DNA of 16,994 bases from SLFT01 sp964493075 (GTDB lineage: Bacteria; Hydrogenedentota; Hydrogenedentia; Hydrogenedentales; CAITNO01): positions 1-16,994 of the forward strand of contig CAZBNU010000075.1 in the NCBI GenBank assembly GCA_964493075.1, read 5' to 3'. Positions 1-7,415 of the stretch are shown one piece after another (the stretch's first letter is position 1; each line of letters opens with the position of its first letter). The position numbers and the translations under genes are program-made. A model generated the notes under the pieces. The model did not search any database. It was given only the letters and a program-made list of their open reading frames with translations, and had not been told where the DNA came from.

Positions 1-1391
1 AAAATCTTCAGATAGACAGCCACAGGGAAAGATACCACCATGGCAGTGATTTCGCTGTAGGCATTGATGCGCCACCAGAACCAGCGCAAGATGAAAATAA
101 GGCCCGTGCCTGCGCCCACCTGTAACATGATGTCAAAATTGTCCCGCGCCGACTCCATATTCATTGCCAGCCATCCTGCCAGGATCATCAGGGCAACTGT
201 GGCAATCCGTCCCACCAGCACCAACTCTTTTTCGCTACTGTCGGGACGAATGAACCGCTGGTAGAAGTCATGGACCACATAAGAGGCACCCCAGTTCAGA
301 TGGGTGGAAATAGTGGACATGTAAGCGGCGATCAGGGACGCCACCACGAGGCCAAGCAATCCTGCTGGAAGAAAGGTAAGCATGGCCGGGTAGCCCATAT
401 CATTGCCGACAATGGCGGCGGCATGGGGAAATGCTTCGCGCAGAGAGTCCAGATTGGGAAAAACAATCATGGAACAGAGCGCCACAATAATCCACGGCCA
501 GGGGCGCAAAGCATAATGGGCGGCATTGAACAAAAACACCGCGCCGAGGGCATTGTTTTCGTCTTTGGCTGCCAGCATGCGCTGTGCGGTGTAACTGCCT
601 CCGCCCGGTTCCGCACCGGGATACCAGACACTCCACCACTGCACCATGATGGGCATAAGAAACACGCCTATCAGGATGTGCCGCTGGTTGGGGTCGGTGA
701 AATCAGGCAATAAGGCAAGTTTGCCCTGCAGTTCGGGATGTGCCAACATCCCGGATAATCCGCCCACTTCAGGGCGCTGCAATGCCACATAAGCCGCGCC
801 CACAGCGCCAATCATTGCCATAGTAAATTGAATGAGGTCCGTAATCAACACACCACGCAGACCACCAAGAGAACTGTAAATAACCGTCACCGTGCTGGCA
901 ATTAGAATTGTTTGTATGGGGGTCAGATTCAAGAGCACGCTGCCAATCTTGATGGCTGCCAGTGTAACCGATGCCATAATAACCACGTTAAAAAAAACGC
1001 CCAAATAGACTGCCCGAAAGCCGCGCAGGAACGCTGCCGACTTCCCGCTATACCGCAGTTCATAAAACTCAAGGTCGGTCAAAACACCTGATCTACGCCA
1101 CAACCGTGCATAGACAAACACCGTCAACATCCCCGTAAGCAGGAACGCCCACCACCGCCAGTTTCCAGCAACGCCTTCTTCACGCACCAAATTGGTCACC
1201 AGATTCGGTGTATCGGTGGAGAAAGTCGTCGCCACCATGGAAACACCCAGCAGCCACCAGGGCATGCTGCGGCCTGCCGCAAAAAATTCCGCCGTGCTTG
1301 ATCCTGCTTTACGTGTCACAGCAATACCCACCACCAGCGAAACAACAAAAAAGAGGGCCACGATCAACCAGTCCACCGGCTGCAGCAGCAT
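1..1391 (-). CDS. Sodium:solute symporter (SSS family), 3' end outside window
   Basis: An inner-membrane Na+-coupled importer of the SSS (solute:sodium symporter) family; the substrate cannot be told and could be a sugar, polyol or organic acid. I translated 463 residues from the ATG at 1391; the frame is open to the window edge, so the C-terminal helices are missing. Visible features: TM1 near residues 8-26, then the family-typical region with FFAAGRSMPWW (36-46) and VSMVATTFSTDTPN (50-63), further helices near 130-150, 160-175, 185-202, 240-255 and 295-312, and the conserved GGGSYTAQRMLAAK (263-276). The region around residues 352-366 (SLIAAYMSTISTHLN), rich in Ser/Thr, matches the helix that contributes sodium ligands in this family. 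The start is supported by AAAGGA eight bases upstream. It begins 12 bases after the bcp stop, so the two are probably co-transcribed. The family call is firm; the substrate is unknown. Confidence 0.93.
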   Translation of the reverse strand, partial: MLLQPVDWLIVALFFVVSLVVGIAVTRKAGSSTAEFFAAGRSMPWWLLGVSMVATTFSTDTPNLVTNLVREEGVAGNWRWWAFLLTGMLTVFVYARLWRRSGVLTDLEFYELRYSGKSAAFLRGFRAVYLGVFFNVVIMASVTLAAIKIGSVLLNLTPIQTILIASTVTVIYSSLGGLRGVLITDLIQFTMAMIGAVGAAYVALQRPEVGGLSGMLAHPELQGKLALLPDFTDPNQRHILIGVFLMPIMVQWWSVWYPGAEPGGGSYTAQRMLAAKDENNALGAVFLFNAAHYALRPWPWIIVALCSMIVFPNLDSLREAFPHAAAIVGNDMGYPAMLTFLPAGLLGLVVASLIAAYMSTISTHLNWGASYVVHDFYQRFIRPDSSEKELVLVGRIATVALMILAGWLAMNMESARDNFDIMLQVGAGTGLIFILRWFWWRINAYSEITAMVVSFPVAVYLKI

Positions 1392-1403
1392 AATAATTTT
1401 CCT

Positions 1404-1895
1404 TTACCCTTGGGTTATCGCTTTAACGGCTTCCAGCACTTCAGCAGCATGCCCCTGTGGCTTCACCTTTGGCCAGACACGGGTCACTTTTCCATCAGTA
1501 CCAATCAAAAATGTCGCCCGCTGTATACCCATGTATTTCTTGCCATACATGCTTTTTTCGACCCACACACCATATTTTTCTGCCACCGTATGGTCGGGAT
1601 CGGCAAGCAATTGAAAATTAAGATCATGCTTCTCAATAAAACCACAGTGAGAACGAACGGAGTCAGGACTTACCCCCAACACCACAGCGCCTGCCTTCGT
1701 GAATTCTTTTGCGGCATCCCGAAATTCCTTGGCTTCAATTGTACAGCCGGAGGTGTTATCCTTGGGATAAAAATACAGTACAACAACGCTGCCTTTTAGA
1801 CTGGATAATTTCAAGTCAGTTCCTGCACTGGATGCCAGCGTAAAAACAGGCGCTTTCTTTCCTTCCAACGGGTGAACTTCACTTTTCTGAGGCAT
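1404..1895 (-). CDS. bcp: Thioredoxin-dependent peroxiredoxin, PrxQ/BCP type
   Basis: A 163-residue cytosolic peroxidase that reduces hydrogen peroxide and organic hydroperoxides, with thioredoxin as the usual reductant. The peroxidatic cysteine is C51 in YPKDNTSGCT, with the family Thr two positions before Gly50 (T48). The second cysteine of the classical E. coli-type BCP, five residues further on, is absent (K55-E56 there). Another cysteine, C84 in SVRSHCGF, sits where the resolving cysteine lies in the PrxQ subgroup with C-R in helix alpha-3, as in Xylella PrxQ. The enzyme is therefore probably an atypical two-cysteine peroxiredoxin of that subgroup rather than one-cysteine. Length is normal. 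An AAAAAGGAAA Shine-Dalgarno lies about ten bases upstream of the ATG. It is downstream of the glycosyltransferase on the same strand and 12 bases upstream of the symporter. Confidence 0.95.
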   Translation of the reverse strand: MPQKSEVHPLEGKKAPVFTLASSAGTDLKLSSLKGSVVVLYFYPKDNTSGCTIEAKEFRDAAKEFTKAGAVVLGVSPDSVRSHCGFIEKHDLNFQLLADPDHTVAEKYGVWVEKSMYGKKYMGIQRATFLIGTDGKVTRVWPKVKPQGHAAEVLEAVKAITQG

Positions 1896-1982
1896 TTTCC
1901 AATTTCCTTTTTCTGATGTGCCTTTATTGCTCCCCCACCAACTTCGATAAAGCTACTCCTACGCACCCTGTAACGCCTGAAA

Positions 1983-2978
1983 TCATTCGCTCACATCGGT
2001 CTCCAGCAAAACCAGGCTCTTCGTGTGGGACTCAGCGATACACCGTCTTGGATCCGGGGCCGGAAGTCTGCGCAAAAGCAACTCGCCCAGCAAACCCAGC
2101 CCAAAACCGATGGCACCTATGCCGATCATTACCAGACTGATGAGGGCTACCAGCATGACGATAGCGGTCATGGCCAGTTGCTCGTTGTGCGGCAAATCCA
2201 CGTAGAGCGCCGGCACGACAAGCCCCGCGCATACCGTGGCCACCAGCGACATACCTACAAGTGAAATGCAAAACAGCATCATTCTGCCGAAATATTGTCC
2301 GGGAGCATCGCCGTAACGGGTCACGATGGTTGCAATTACGGCGTCAATCGCCCCTTTGAAAAAGCGTTCAAACCCGTACTTTGATTTCCCAAACTTGCGG
2401 GGATAATGGTTCACGGGTATTTCCGTAACTTTATACCCAAGATTTGCAGCAAACACAGGGATCAGACGGTGCATATCACTCCAAAGAGGCAATTGCGAGG
2501 CCACATTGCCCCGAATCACCTTGAAGCCTGTATTGACATCATGAATGGGCAACTCAAAGGAACGCGCGATCCATGCATTGAACACCCTGGATGGAATTGT
2601 TTTGTGCCAGGGATCGTGACGGCGCTGTTTCCAGCCACAGACAATATCATACCCTTCTTCAAGTTTCGCCAGCATACTGGGAATTTCCGCAGGATCATCC
2701 TGTAGATCGGCATCCATGGTCACTATGATATCGCCTTTAGCAAGGGCAAATCCCAAAGAGAGGGCCACGGTCTTGCCGAAATTTCTGCGGAATCGTATAA
2801 TGGCGATATTATCCGACTGGGCGTGCAACTCCAGAAGCACCTTCCACGAATCATCCGTGCTACCGTCATCAATAAACAGAATCGTGTGTTCCCGGTCGCC
2901 GATGTTATCACGAATTCCCGCAGCCAACGTTTCAATCGTAGGCTCTTCGTTGTACACGGGAATAACAAAAGTTATCAT
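1983..2978 (-). CDS. Family 2 glycosyltransferase, polyprenol-phosphate (DPM1/ArnC/GtrB-like) with two C-terminal TM helices
   Basis: A membrane-bound GT2 enzyme expected to move a sugar from a nucleotide sugar onto undecaprenyl (polyprenyl) phosphate at the cytoplasmic face, feeding cell-envelope or protein glycosylation. Starting at the second ATG it is 331 residues. Seen: the GT-A start ITFVIPVYNEE (2-12), DDG (37-39), NFGKTVALSLGF (67-78), the metal-binding DADLQDDP (89-96), a glycine-lysine segment PRKFGKSKYGFERFFKGAID (193-212), then two hydrophobic helices about 232-260 and 268-303. This is the layout of bactoprenol glucosyl/mannosyl transferases (GtrB, ArnC, YkoT-like). There are two possible starts: ATG at 2984 and ATG at 2978. 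AAAAGGA lies only one base before the first but seven before the second, so I chose 2978. It follows the aldo/keto reductase stop by 12 bases. The sugar donor cannot be predicted. Confidence 0.92.
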   Translation of the reverse strand: MITFVIPVYNEEPTIETLAAGIRDNIGDREHTILFIDDGSTDDSWKVLLELHAQSDNIAIIRFRRNFGKTVALSLGFALAKGDIIVTMDADLQDDPAEIPSMLAKLEEGYDIVCGWKQRRHDPWHKTIPSRVFNAWIARSFELPIHDVNTGFKVIRGNVASQLPLWSDMHRLIPVFAANLGYKVTEIPVNHYPRKFGKSKYGFERFFKGAIDAVIATIVTRYGDAPGQYFGRMMLFCISLVGMSLVATVCAGLVVPALYVDLPHNEQLAMTAIVMLVALISLVMIGIGAIGFGLGLLGELLLRRLPAPDPRRCIAESHTKSLVLLETDVSE

Positions 2979-2985
2979 TGGCATA

Positions 2986-2992
2986 TCCTTTT
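2986..2992 (-). promoter_or_regulatory. Shine-Dalgarno that decides the glycosyltransferase start
   Basis: AAAAGGA reads on the minus strand one base before the ATG at 2984 and seven bases before the ATG at 2978. Spacing favours the inner ATG. The site lies beside the stop codon of the aldo/keto reductase (2991-2993), which suggests translational coupling. Confidence 0.6.
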
Positions 2993-3986
2993 AATGAATG
3001 CGGCTGTTCTCTTCTGATTCCCACATATCACAATTCTCGCCCATCGCCACTTTCAGCGGAAAAGTAAACTCATTCAACTGCGCAATGGCCGCTGGCCCGA
3101 TATCCAGGTTGGCAGCCTGCAGATTCAACTGAAGTTGCTCAGCATTTCGCGACCCTAGAATCACTGAACTCACCCCGGGCTGTTCAATAAGCCAGCAAAG
3201 ACATAAGACCGACATGGGCACGCCGATGGCATCCGCAAAATCAAACAGGTCTTCCACCGTATCCATGAGCGTCTCTTCATGCCCCTTCATGCCGTGACGG
3301 GTGCCTTCCCGTGTCCCTGCAAAATGGCGCGTGCGCCGCCGAGGCATTGGGATTTCACCAACGGAAGCGTACCGGCCTGAAAGCAACCCCTGCATAAGCG
3401 GCATATAGGTAAGAACACCAAGCCCGTGCCTGCGACAGGCGGGTATCATTTCATACTCGGGAGCACGAAAAAGTAGGTTGTATCCCAGTTGGTTTGAAAC
3501 CGCTGCACCTTCATTCATCCAGGCATCCATGTCGCGGGGGCCAAAATTAGAAATGCCGATATGCCTGATCTTCCCTTCCGTCTTCAGTTTTTCCATCTCC
3601 ATGTAGACATCCGCATACCGGAAACTGTCGAAGGGCCAATGTACCTGGTACAAATCTATCCAGGTGGTGCCCAATCGCTCCAAGCTGGCCTCACAGGCAG
3701 TACGTATCCCTTCCGGGGTGCAATGGTCCGTAGAAGCCTTGCTTGCGATATAAACCCTATCACGTTTACCCTGCAGGGCTTTTCCAAGCACCACCTCGGA
3801 ATTTCCATCACCATAAAGTTCAGCCGTATCAAATAAATTGATGCCCGCATCAATGGCAGCAGCAACCGTATCTTCAGGTTTCGATTCCGTTTCTTGCCCC
3901 CAAAAATCGGGATCGCCGATCTGCCAGGCGCCAAAAGAAATTACGGAAACATCAAGGTCGCTTGAACCCAATTGTCTATAAAGCAT
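2991..3986 (-). CDS. Aldo/keto reductase family oxidoreductase
   Basis: A 331-residue cytosolic NAD(P)(H)-dependent (beta/alpha)8-barrel oxidoreductase acting on a carbonyl or sugar substrate. The catalytic tetrad is complete: D53 and Y58 in FDTAELYG, K83 in ASKAS, and H116 in YQVHWP. Other family marks are the N-terminal LGSSDLDVSVISFGAW, KIRHIGISNFG (about 138-148) and the C-terminal cofactor-binding ILGSRNAEQLQ. Within the superfamily it resembles the group containing YajO/Tas-like and L-glyceraldehyde-3-phosphate reductase-like enzymes, but I cannot name a substrate. An AGAAGG Shine-Dalgarno precedes the ATG with normal spacing. The stop overlaps the ribosome-binding region of the downstream glycosyltransferase, so the two are an operon. 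The Gfo/Idh/MocA gene on the same strand ends 130 bases upstream and may or may not belong to the same transcript. Confidence 0.93.
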   Translation of the reverse strand: MLYRQLGSSDLDVSVISFGAWQIGDPDFWGQETESKPEDTVAAAIDAGINLFDTAELYGDGNSEVVLGKALQGKRDRVYIASKASTDHCTPEGIRTACEASLERLGTTWIDLYQVHWPFDSFRYADVYMEMEKLKTEGKIRHIGISNFGPRDMDAWMNEGAAVSNQLGYNLLFRAPEYEMIPACRRHGLGVLTYMPLMQGLLSGRYASVGEIPMPRRRTRHFAGTREGTRHGMKGHEETLMDTVEDLFDFADAIGVPMSVLCLCWLIEQPGVSSVILGSRNAEQLQLNLQAANLDIGPAAIAQLNEFTFPLKVAMGENCDMWESEENSRIH

Positions 3987-4116
3987 AGTTTCACCCTTCT
4001 AATGCAAGTTTGTCCGCATAACGGCATTGTATGCAATTCTTTTGTTTCCAGACAACTTCCCGCCAAAACCTCTCATCAGTCATTATCTGGCGCAAGGCTT
4101 CTTTTAGCCCCGGCGT

Positions 4117-5082
4117 CTAAAGTTTTACCGGCATTCCGGTTTGCATAGACTCCGATGCCGCCAGCGTTACCCGTAGTGTTTTCAAGGCGTCCGCATAGGT
4201 GGACCGAATACCAGCACGCTTGCCCTGTTGTATGGCTTTAATGAAAGCCCCTGTTTCAGCAGCATACATATCGGTAGCGTTACAATGTTCAATGGTCTTG
4301 TGTTCTTCACCTATTTTGACGGTGTTCCCTGTAAAGGTAACGGTGCGCTCCGGCGTGATAATTTCCAGGTGAGTGCGACCGGAATTCCGCAGCACGCATG
4401 TAGAGGTAATTGAGGCAACAGCACCGGTTTTCAGTCGCAATGACAATACACTGCTATCGTCAATATCAAAATTGTCCACCTGCGACATGCACCCTTGACT
4501 GGCCATGGCATGCACTTCGGACACCGGACCACACAGATAAAGGAGCAGGTCAATAATGTGGGTAGTCTGCTCCACAATCTGGCCGCCGCTCTGATTTCGT
4601 TCCCGCCACCAGGAAACCTGAGGCATACCACAATGGTACACACCGCAAACCAGGGAAATGGCCTGCCCTTTCAATATCTGCTGCGCAATCTGCACCGCAT
4701 CATTATAGCGAAAACAATACCCCACCGAGGTGATCACCTTTTCCTTGCGCACCGCCGCAGCCACCTTTCTTGCCGTCTCTAGGTTATTCGATACGGGCTT
4801 CTCCACAAAGAAATGGATGCCCCGGCTGGCAGCCTCTATCTCATAGTCTCCATGAGCGCACGGGGGCACGGCAATATAAACGGCCTGCGCTCTGCTCTTG
4901 TCATAAAGCGTTCTGAAGTCATCGAAAACGGCGGTATTGAATTTTTCCGCAAAGGCTTGCGCACGGGCAGAATTGAGGTCGTAACACCCCGAAATGACAG
5001 CATCCTCATGACGGTTGAGGTGTTCAGCATGAATATGTGCAACACCGCCGCAACCGACAAAACATACTCTGACACGATTCAA
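4117..5082 (-). CDS. Gfo/Idh/MocA family NAD(P)-dependent oxidoreductase (TTG start)
   Basis: A probable 321-residue sugar or inositol-type dehydrogenase. The N-terminal Rossmann domain starts VRVCFVGCGGVAHIHAEHL (4-22); the hallmark EKP is at 94-96 (FFVEKPVSNN). The C-terminal substrate-binding domain has SWWRERNQSGGQIVEQTTHI (157-176), in which H175 matches the conserved C-terminal histidine of the family. The reading frame extends 34 codons upstream to an ATG at 5184, but that extension (Cys/Arg-rich, overlapping a palindromic repeat) is unlike the family, and a strong AGGAAGGAAG lies six bases before a TTG at 5082. The family Rossmann start then follows directly, so I place the start at 5082. 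Substrate unknown; the aldo/keto reductase and symporter downstream suggest carbohydrate metabolism (inference). Confidence 0.9.
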   Translation of the reverse strand: MNRVRVCFVGCGGVAHIHAEHLNRHEDAVISGCYDLNSARAQAFAEKFNTAVFDDFRTLYDKSRAQAVYIAVPPCAHGDYEIEAASRGIHFFVEKPVSNNLETARKVAAAVRKEKVITSVGYCFRYNDAVQIAQQILKGQAISLVCGVYHCGMPQVSWWRERNQSGGQIVEQTTHIIDLLLYLCGPVSEVHAMASQGCMSQVDNFDIDDSSVLSLRLKTGAVASITSTCVLRNSGRTHLEIITPERTVTFTGNTVKIGEEHKTIEHCNATDMYAAETGAFIKAIQQGKRAGIRSTYADALKTLRVTLAASESMQTGMPVKL

Positions 5083-5088
5083 AATTCT

Positions 5089-5098
5089 CTTCCTTCCT
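5089..5098 (-). promoter_or_regulatory. Shine-Dalgarno for the TTG start of the Gfo/Idh/MocA gene
   Basis: AGGAAGGAAG on the minus strand, six bases from the TTG at 5082-5080. It is one of the strongest ribosome-binding sites in the window and is the reason for rejecting the longer ATG-started reading frame. Confidence 0.75.
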
Positions 5099-5150
5099 GT
5101 ATCCCTGAAAAACTTTGCTGGACTGCACGCGCATACGCCAGCGACCCAAC

Positions 5151-5219
5151 GTAGACGCCGCATCCCTGCAGCGTTGCCTTGCAATATACACCGTCACGCG
5201 GCAAGAATGCCGCGTCTAC
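5151..5219. repeat. Palindromic element with two mutually exclusive stem pairings
   Basis: Outer arms GTAGACGCCGCAT (5151-5163) and ATGCCGCGTCTAC (5207-5219) are complementary at 12 of 13 positions. The right arm can also pair locally: ACGCGGCA (5196-5203) and TGCCGCGT (5208-5215) form a perfect 8-bp hairpin with an AGAA loop. The form resembles dispersed intergenic palindromes found in many copies in some environmental bacterial genomes; copy number cannot be judged from one window. Confidence 0.75.
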
Positions 5220-5271
5220 TTGAAAACCACCCGTAAAGGATACGCCCTTTGCTTGCGCTTTTCAAGATCAT

Positions 5272-5305
5272 GGTTCCAGAAAAAATCCTCCGCTTTTCTG
5301 GAACC
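5272..5305. repeat. Perfect 12-bp inverted repeat (hairpin)
   Basis: GGTTCCAGAAAA (5272-5283) and TTTTCTGGAACC (5294-5305) are exact reverse complements around a 10-base loop. There is no T-run after it on either strand, so it is not a standard intrinsic terminator. It lies about 145 bases upstream of the ftsH start, so it could be an operator, an mRNA leader structure or part of a dispersed repeat. Confidence 0.8.
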
Positions 5306-5450
5306 ACGCCGCCATATCCGACTATAATAATAAAGCAGAGTGCTCCAGTATTTGGGTTCCATGGTGCTTGACCGTACAATTTGTGTTATCATGACACGTT
5401 ATTCTTGAAGTGTTACTCTTGTCGCAGTCGCAAAATTGTGTGAATATGGT

Positions 5451-7415
5451 ATGAACAACTTTCTTAAACATGTTTCTTTGTGGATAGTGCTTTTGATAAT
5501 CGCTGTGCTTGCACTGTCGAATTTTTCCAGATTTCAGGCGGGTTCAAAAGAACTCCGTGAGCCTGATTTTATTGCCCAGCTGAATGCGGACAATATCAAG
5601 TCGGTAACCATAAAGGAATCCGGCACCAACCTCCTGCAGATTTCCGCCAAGTTTCACAATAAGGTGGAGAATCAGGACGGTATGGAGTTCAAAACGGACA
5701 AGTTCCGCGACGAATGGCGCCAGGCACTGACGGCACAAAATGTACCCTACCAGTACGAAGTTGCCAGCACCGTCTGGCAGGGATTGCTGCTGAATATCCT
5801 GCCGTTGATCCTGATTTTTGGGGTGTTCTGGTTTTTCATGTTCCGACAAATGCAGGGCAGCAGCAACAAGGCCATGTCTTTTGGCAAAAGCCGTGCCCGC
5901 ATGGTAAACCAGGGAGACAAAAAGGTCACTTTTAAGGATGTTGCTGGCGTCGAAGAAGCCAAGGAAGAACTCGAGGAGATTATTGAATTCCTGAAGGACC
6001 CCAAGCGTTTCTCCCGACTGGGCGGCAAAATACCACGTGGTGTTTTGCTCGTAGGGTCGCCGGGATCCGGAAAAACGCTGCTGGCGCGCGCGGTTTCGGG
6101 CGAAGCGGATGTGCCCTTTTTCAGCATCAGCGGGTCGGACTTTGTGGAAATGTTTGTCGGCGTCGGCGCAAGCCGGGTGCGCGACCTGTTTCAACAGGGA
6201 CACAAGAATGCCCCCTGCATTATATTCATTGACGAGATTGATGCGGTAGGCCGTCAGCGCGGTGCCGGGCTGGGCGGCGGGCATGACGAACGCGAGCAAA
6301 CACTCAACCAGTTGCTGGTGGAAATGGACGGCTTCAACACGAACGACGGCGTCATTCTCATGGCGGCCACAAACCGTCCTGATGTGTTGGACCAGGCACT
6401 ACTACGCCCGGGACGCTTCGACCGACAGATTGTGGTGCCCAATCCAGATATCAACGGGCGTAAGGCCATATTAGAAATTCACGTGAGAAATCAGAAGATT
6501 CCGCTTGAGAAGGACGTAAACCTGGGTGTGCTTGCACGGGGCACTCCCGGTTTCTCCGGCGCCGACCTTGCCAATCTGGTGAATGAGGCAGCACTGATTG
6601 CGGCGCGAAATGGCGCCGACGCTGTCTCCATGAGTATCCTGGAGGATGCCAAAGACCGCGTGATGATGGGGCCCGCGCGGCGAAGCATGATCCTGAGTGC
6701 AAAAGAAAAACTGGCCACCGCCTATCACGAAGCAGGGCATACCTTGGTCGCGAGGTTGCTGCCAAACAGCGACCCGGTTCATAAGGTTACCATTATCCCG
6801 CGCGGCATGGCGCTGGGCGTCACCAGTTGGCTGCCCGAAGAGGACCGGCACAGTATGACCAAGTCGTATTGCCTCGCCATGATTCGCGTGTTGATGGCGG
6901 GTCGCGCCGCAGAAGATATTATCTATAATGAATTTACCAGCGGCGCTTCCAATGACCTCAAGCGAGCCACCCAGCTCGCCCACAAAATGGTCTGTGAATG
7001 GGGCATGAGCGACTTGGGTCCCATCACCTTCGGCAGCGCAGATGAAGTATTTCTGGGACGTGATTTCGCAAAGAGCCGTGATTTCAGCGAAGAAACTGCC
7101 TCCGCCGTTGACCGTGAAATACACAGAATATGTGAAGACAGTTACAAAGATTCCCGCGACATGCTCAGCACCCATGAGGCGGTTCTGAAGGCATTGGCGG
7201 ACGCTTTGTTTGAACGGGAAACGCTTGATGCTGAGGAAATTGATGCCATCATTGTCGAACTCGCGGGTAATGACGTGCTGCCGGAGCGCCCCAAACCACC
7301 AGTCCCTGAAGTCAAAGAAGAGGACCAGCAGCATGATACGGCAACCAGCGCCAAGGAACAGGTTCGGGAAGCGAAGGGAATGTCGCCGAACGGAGCCGTT
7401 CCGGAAACCGCCTAG
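5451..7415 (+). CDS. ftsH: ATP-dependent zinc metalloprotease FtsH
   Basis: A hexameric membrane-anchored AAA+ protease that removes misassembled membrane proteins and some cytosolic regulators. From the ATG at 5451 it is 654 residues. Seen: TM1 about 8-24, a periplasmic domain, TM2 about 109-131 (followed by FMFRQMQG), the AAA domain with Walker A GSPGSGKT (202-209; the family norm is GPPGTGKT), Walker B IIFIDEID (257-264), second region of homology ATNRPDVLDQALLRPGRFDR (306-325), zinc site HEAGH (426-430) with the third ligand D502 in TSGASNDLKRAT, and a Pro/Glu-rich tail. A TTG five codons earlier (5436) is possible but less likely. No clear Shine-Dalgarno precedes either start, unlike neighbouring genes. 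The stop overlaps the folP start by one base. Confidence 0.98.
   Translation: MNNFLKHVSLWIVLLIIAVLALSNFSRFQAGSKELREPDFIAQLNADNIKSVTIKESGTNLLQISAKFHNKVENQDGMEFKTDKFRDEWRQALTAQNVPYQYEVASTVWQGLLLNILPLILIFGVFWFFMFRQMQGSSNKAMSFGKSRARMVNQGDKKVTFKDVAGVEEAKEELEEIIEFLKDPKRFSRLGGKIPRGVLLVGSPGSGKTLLARAVSGEADVPFFSISGSDFVEMFVGVGASRVRDLFQQGHKNAPCIIFIDEIDAVGRQRGAGLGGGHDEREQTLNQLLVEMDGFNTNDGVILMAATNRPDVLDQALLRPGRFDRQIVVPNPDINGRKAILEIHVRNQKIPLEKDVNLGVLARGTPGFSGADLANLVNEAALIAARNGADAVSMSILEDAKDRVMMGPARRSMILSAKEKLATAYHEAGHTLVARLLPNSDPVHKVTIIPRGMALGVTSWLPEEDRHSMTKSYCLAMIRVLMAGRAAEDIIYNEFTSGASNDLKRATQLAHKMVCEWGMSDLGPITFGSADEVFLGRDFAKSRDFSEETASAVDREIHRICEDSYKDSRDMLSTHEAVLKALADALFERETLDAEEIDAIIVELAGNDVLPERPKPPVPEVKEEDQQHDTATSAKEQVREAKGMSPNGAVPETA

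Larger units (their letters stand above)
5083..5450. other. Divergent intergenic region between the Gfo/Idh gene and ftsH
   Basis: About 370 bases separate the two divergently read genes. The region should hold promoters for both directions. It contains the Gfo/Idh ribosome-binding site, a 69-bp palindromic element (5151-5219), a perfect 12-bp hairpin (5272-5305) and, at 5323-5328, a TATAAT hexamer on the plus strand followed by more AT-rich sequence, without a recognisable -35 partner. No convincing gene is present. Confidence 0.7.

Noticed and set aside
270..713. Plus-strand frame of 147 codons at the left edge
   Set aside because: It is the shadow of the minus-strand sodium:solute symporter, whose translation shows clear family motifs over its whole length.
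5083..5184. 34-codon extension of the Gfo/Idh protein to an ATG at 5184
   Set aside because: It overlaps the palindromic element and does not match the family; the TTG at 5082 has a strong ribosome-binding site.
5368..5392. Candidate ftsH promoter TTGACC ... TATCAT
   Set aside because: The spacer is only 13 bases, too short for a standard sigma-70 type promoter.
6471..7334. Long minus-strand frames opposite ftsH (also 5544-6299)
   Set aside because: Opposite strand of well-conserved AAA and protease domains; no family features or ribosome-binding sites.
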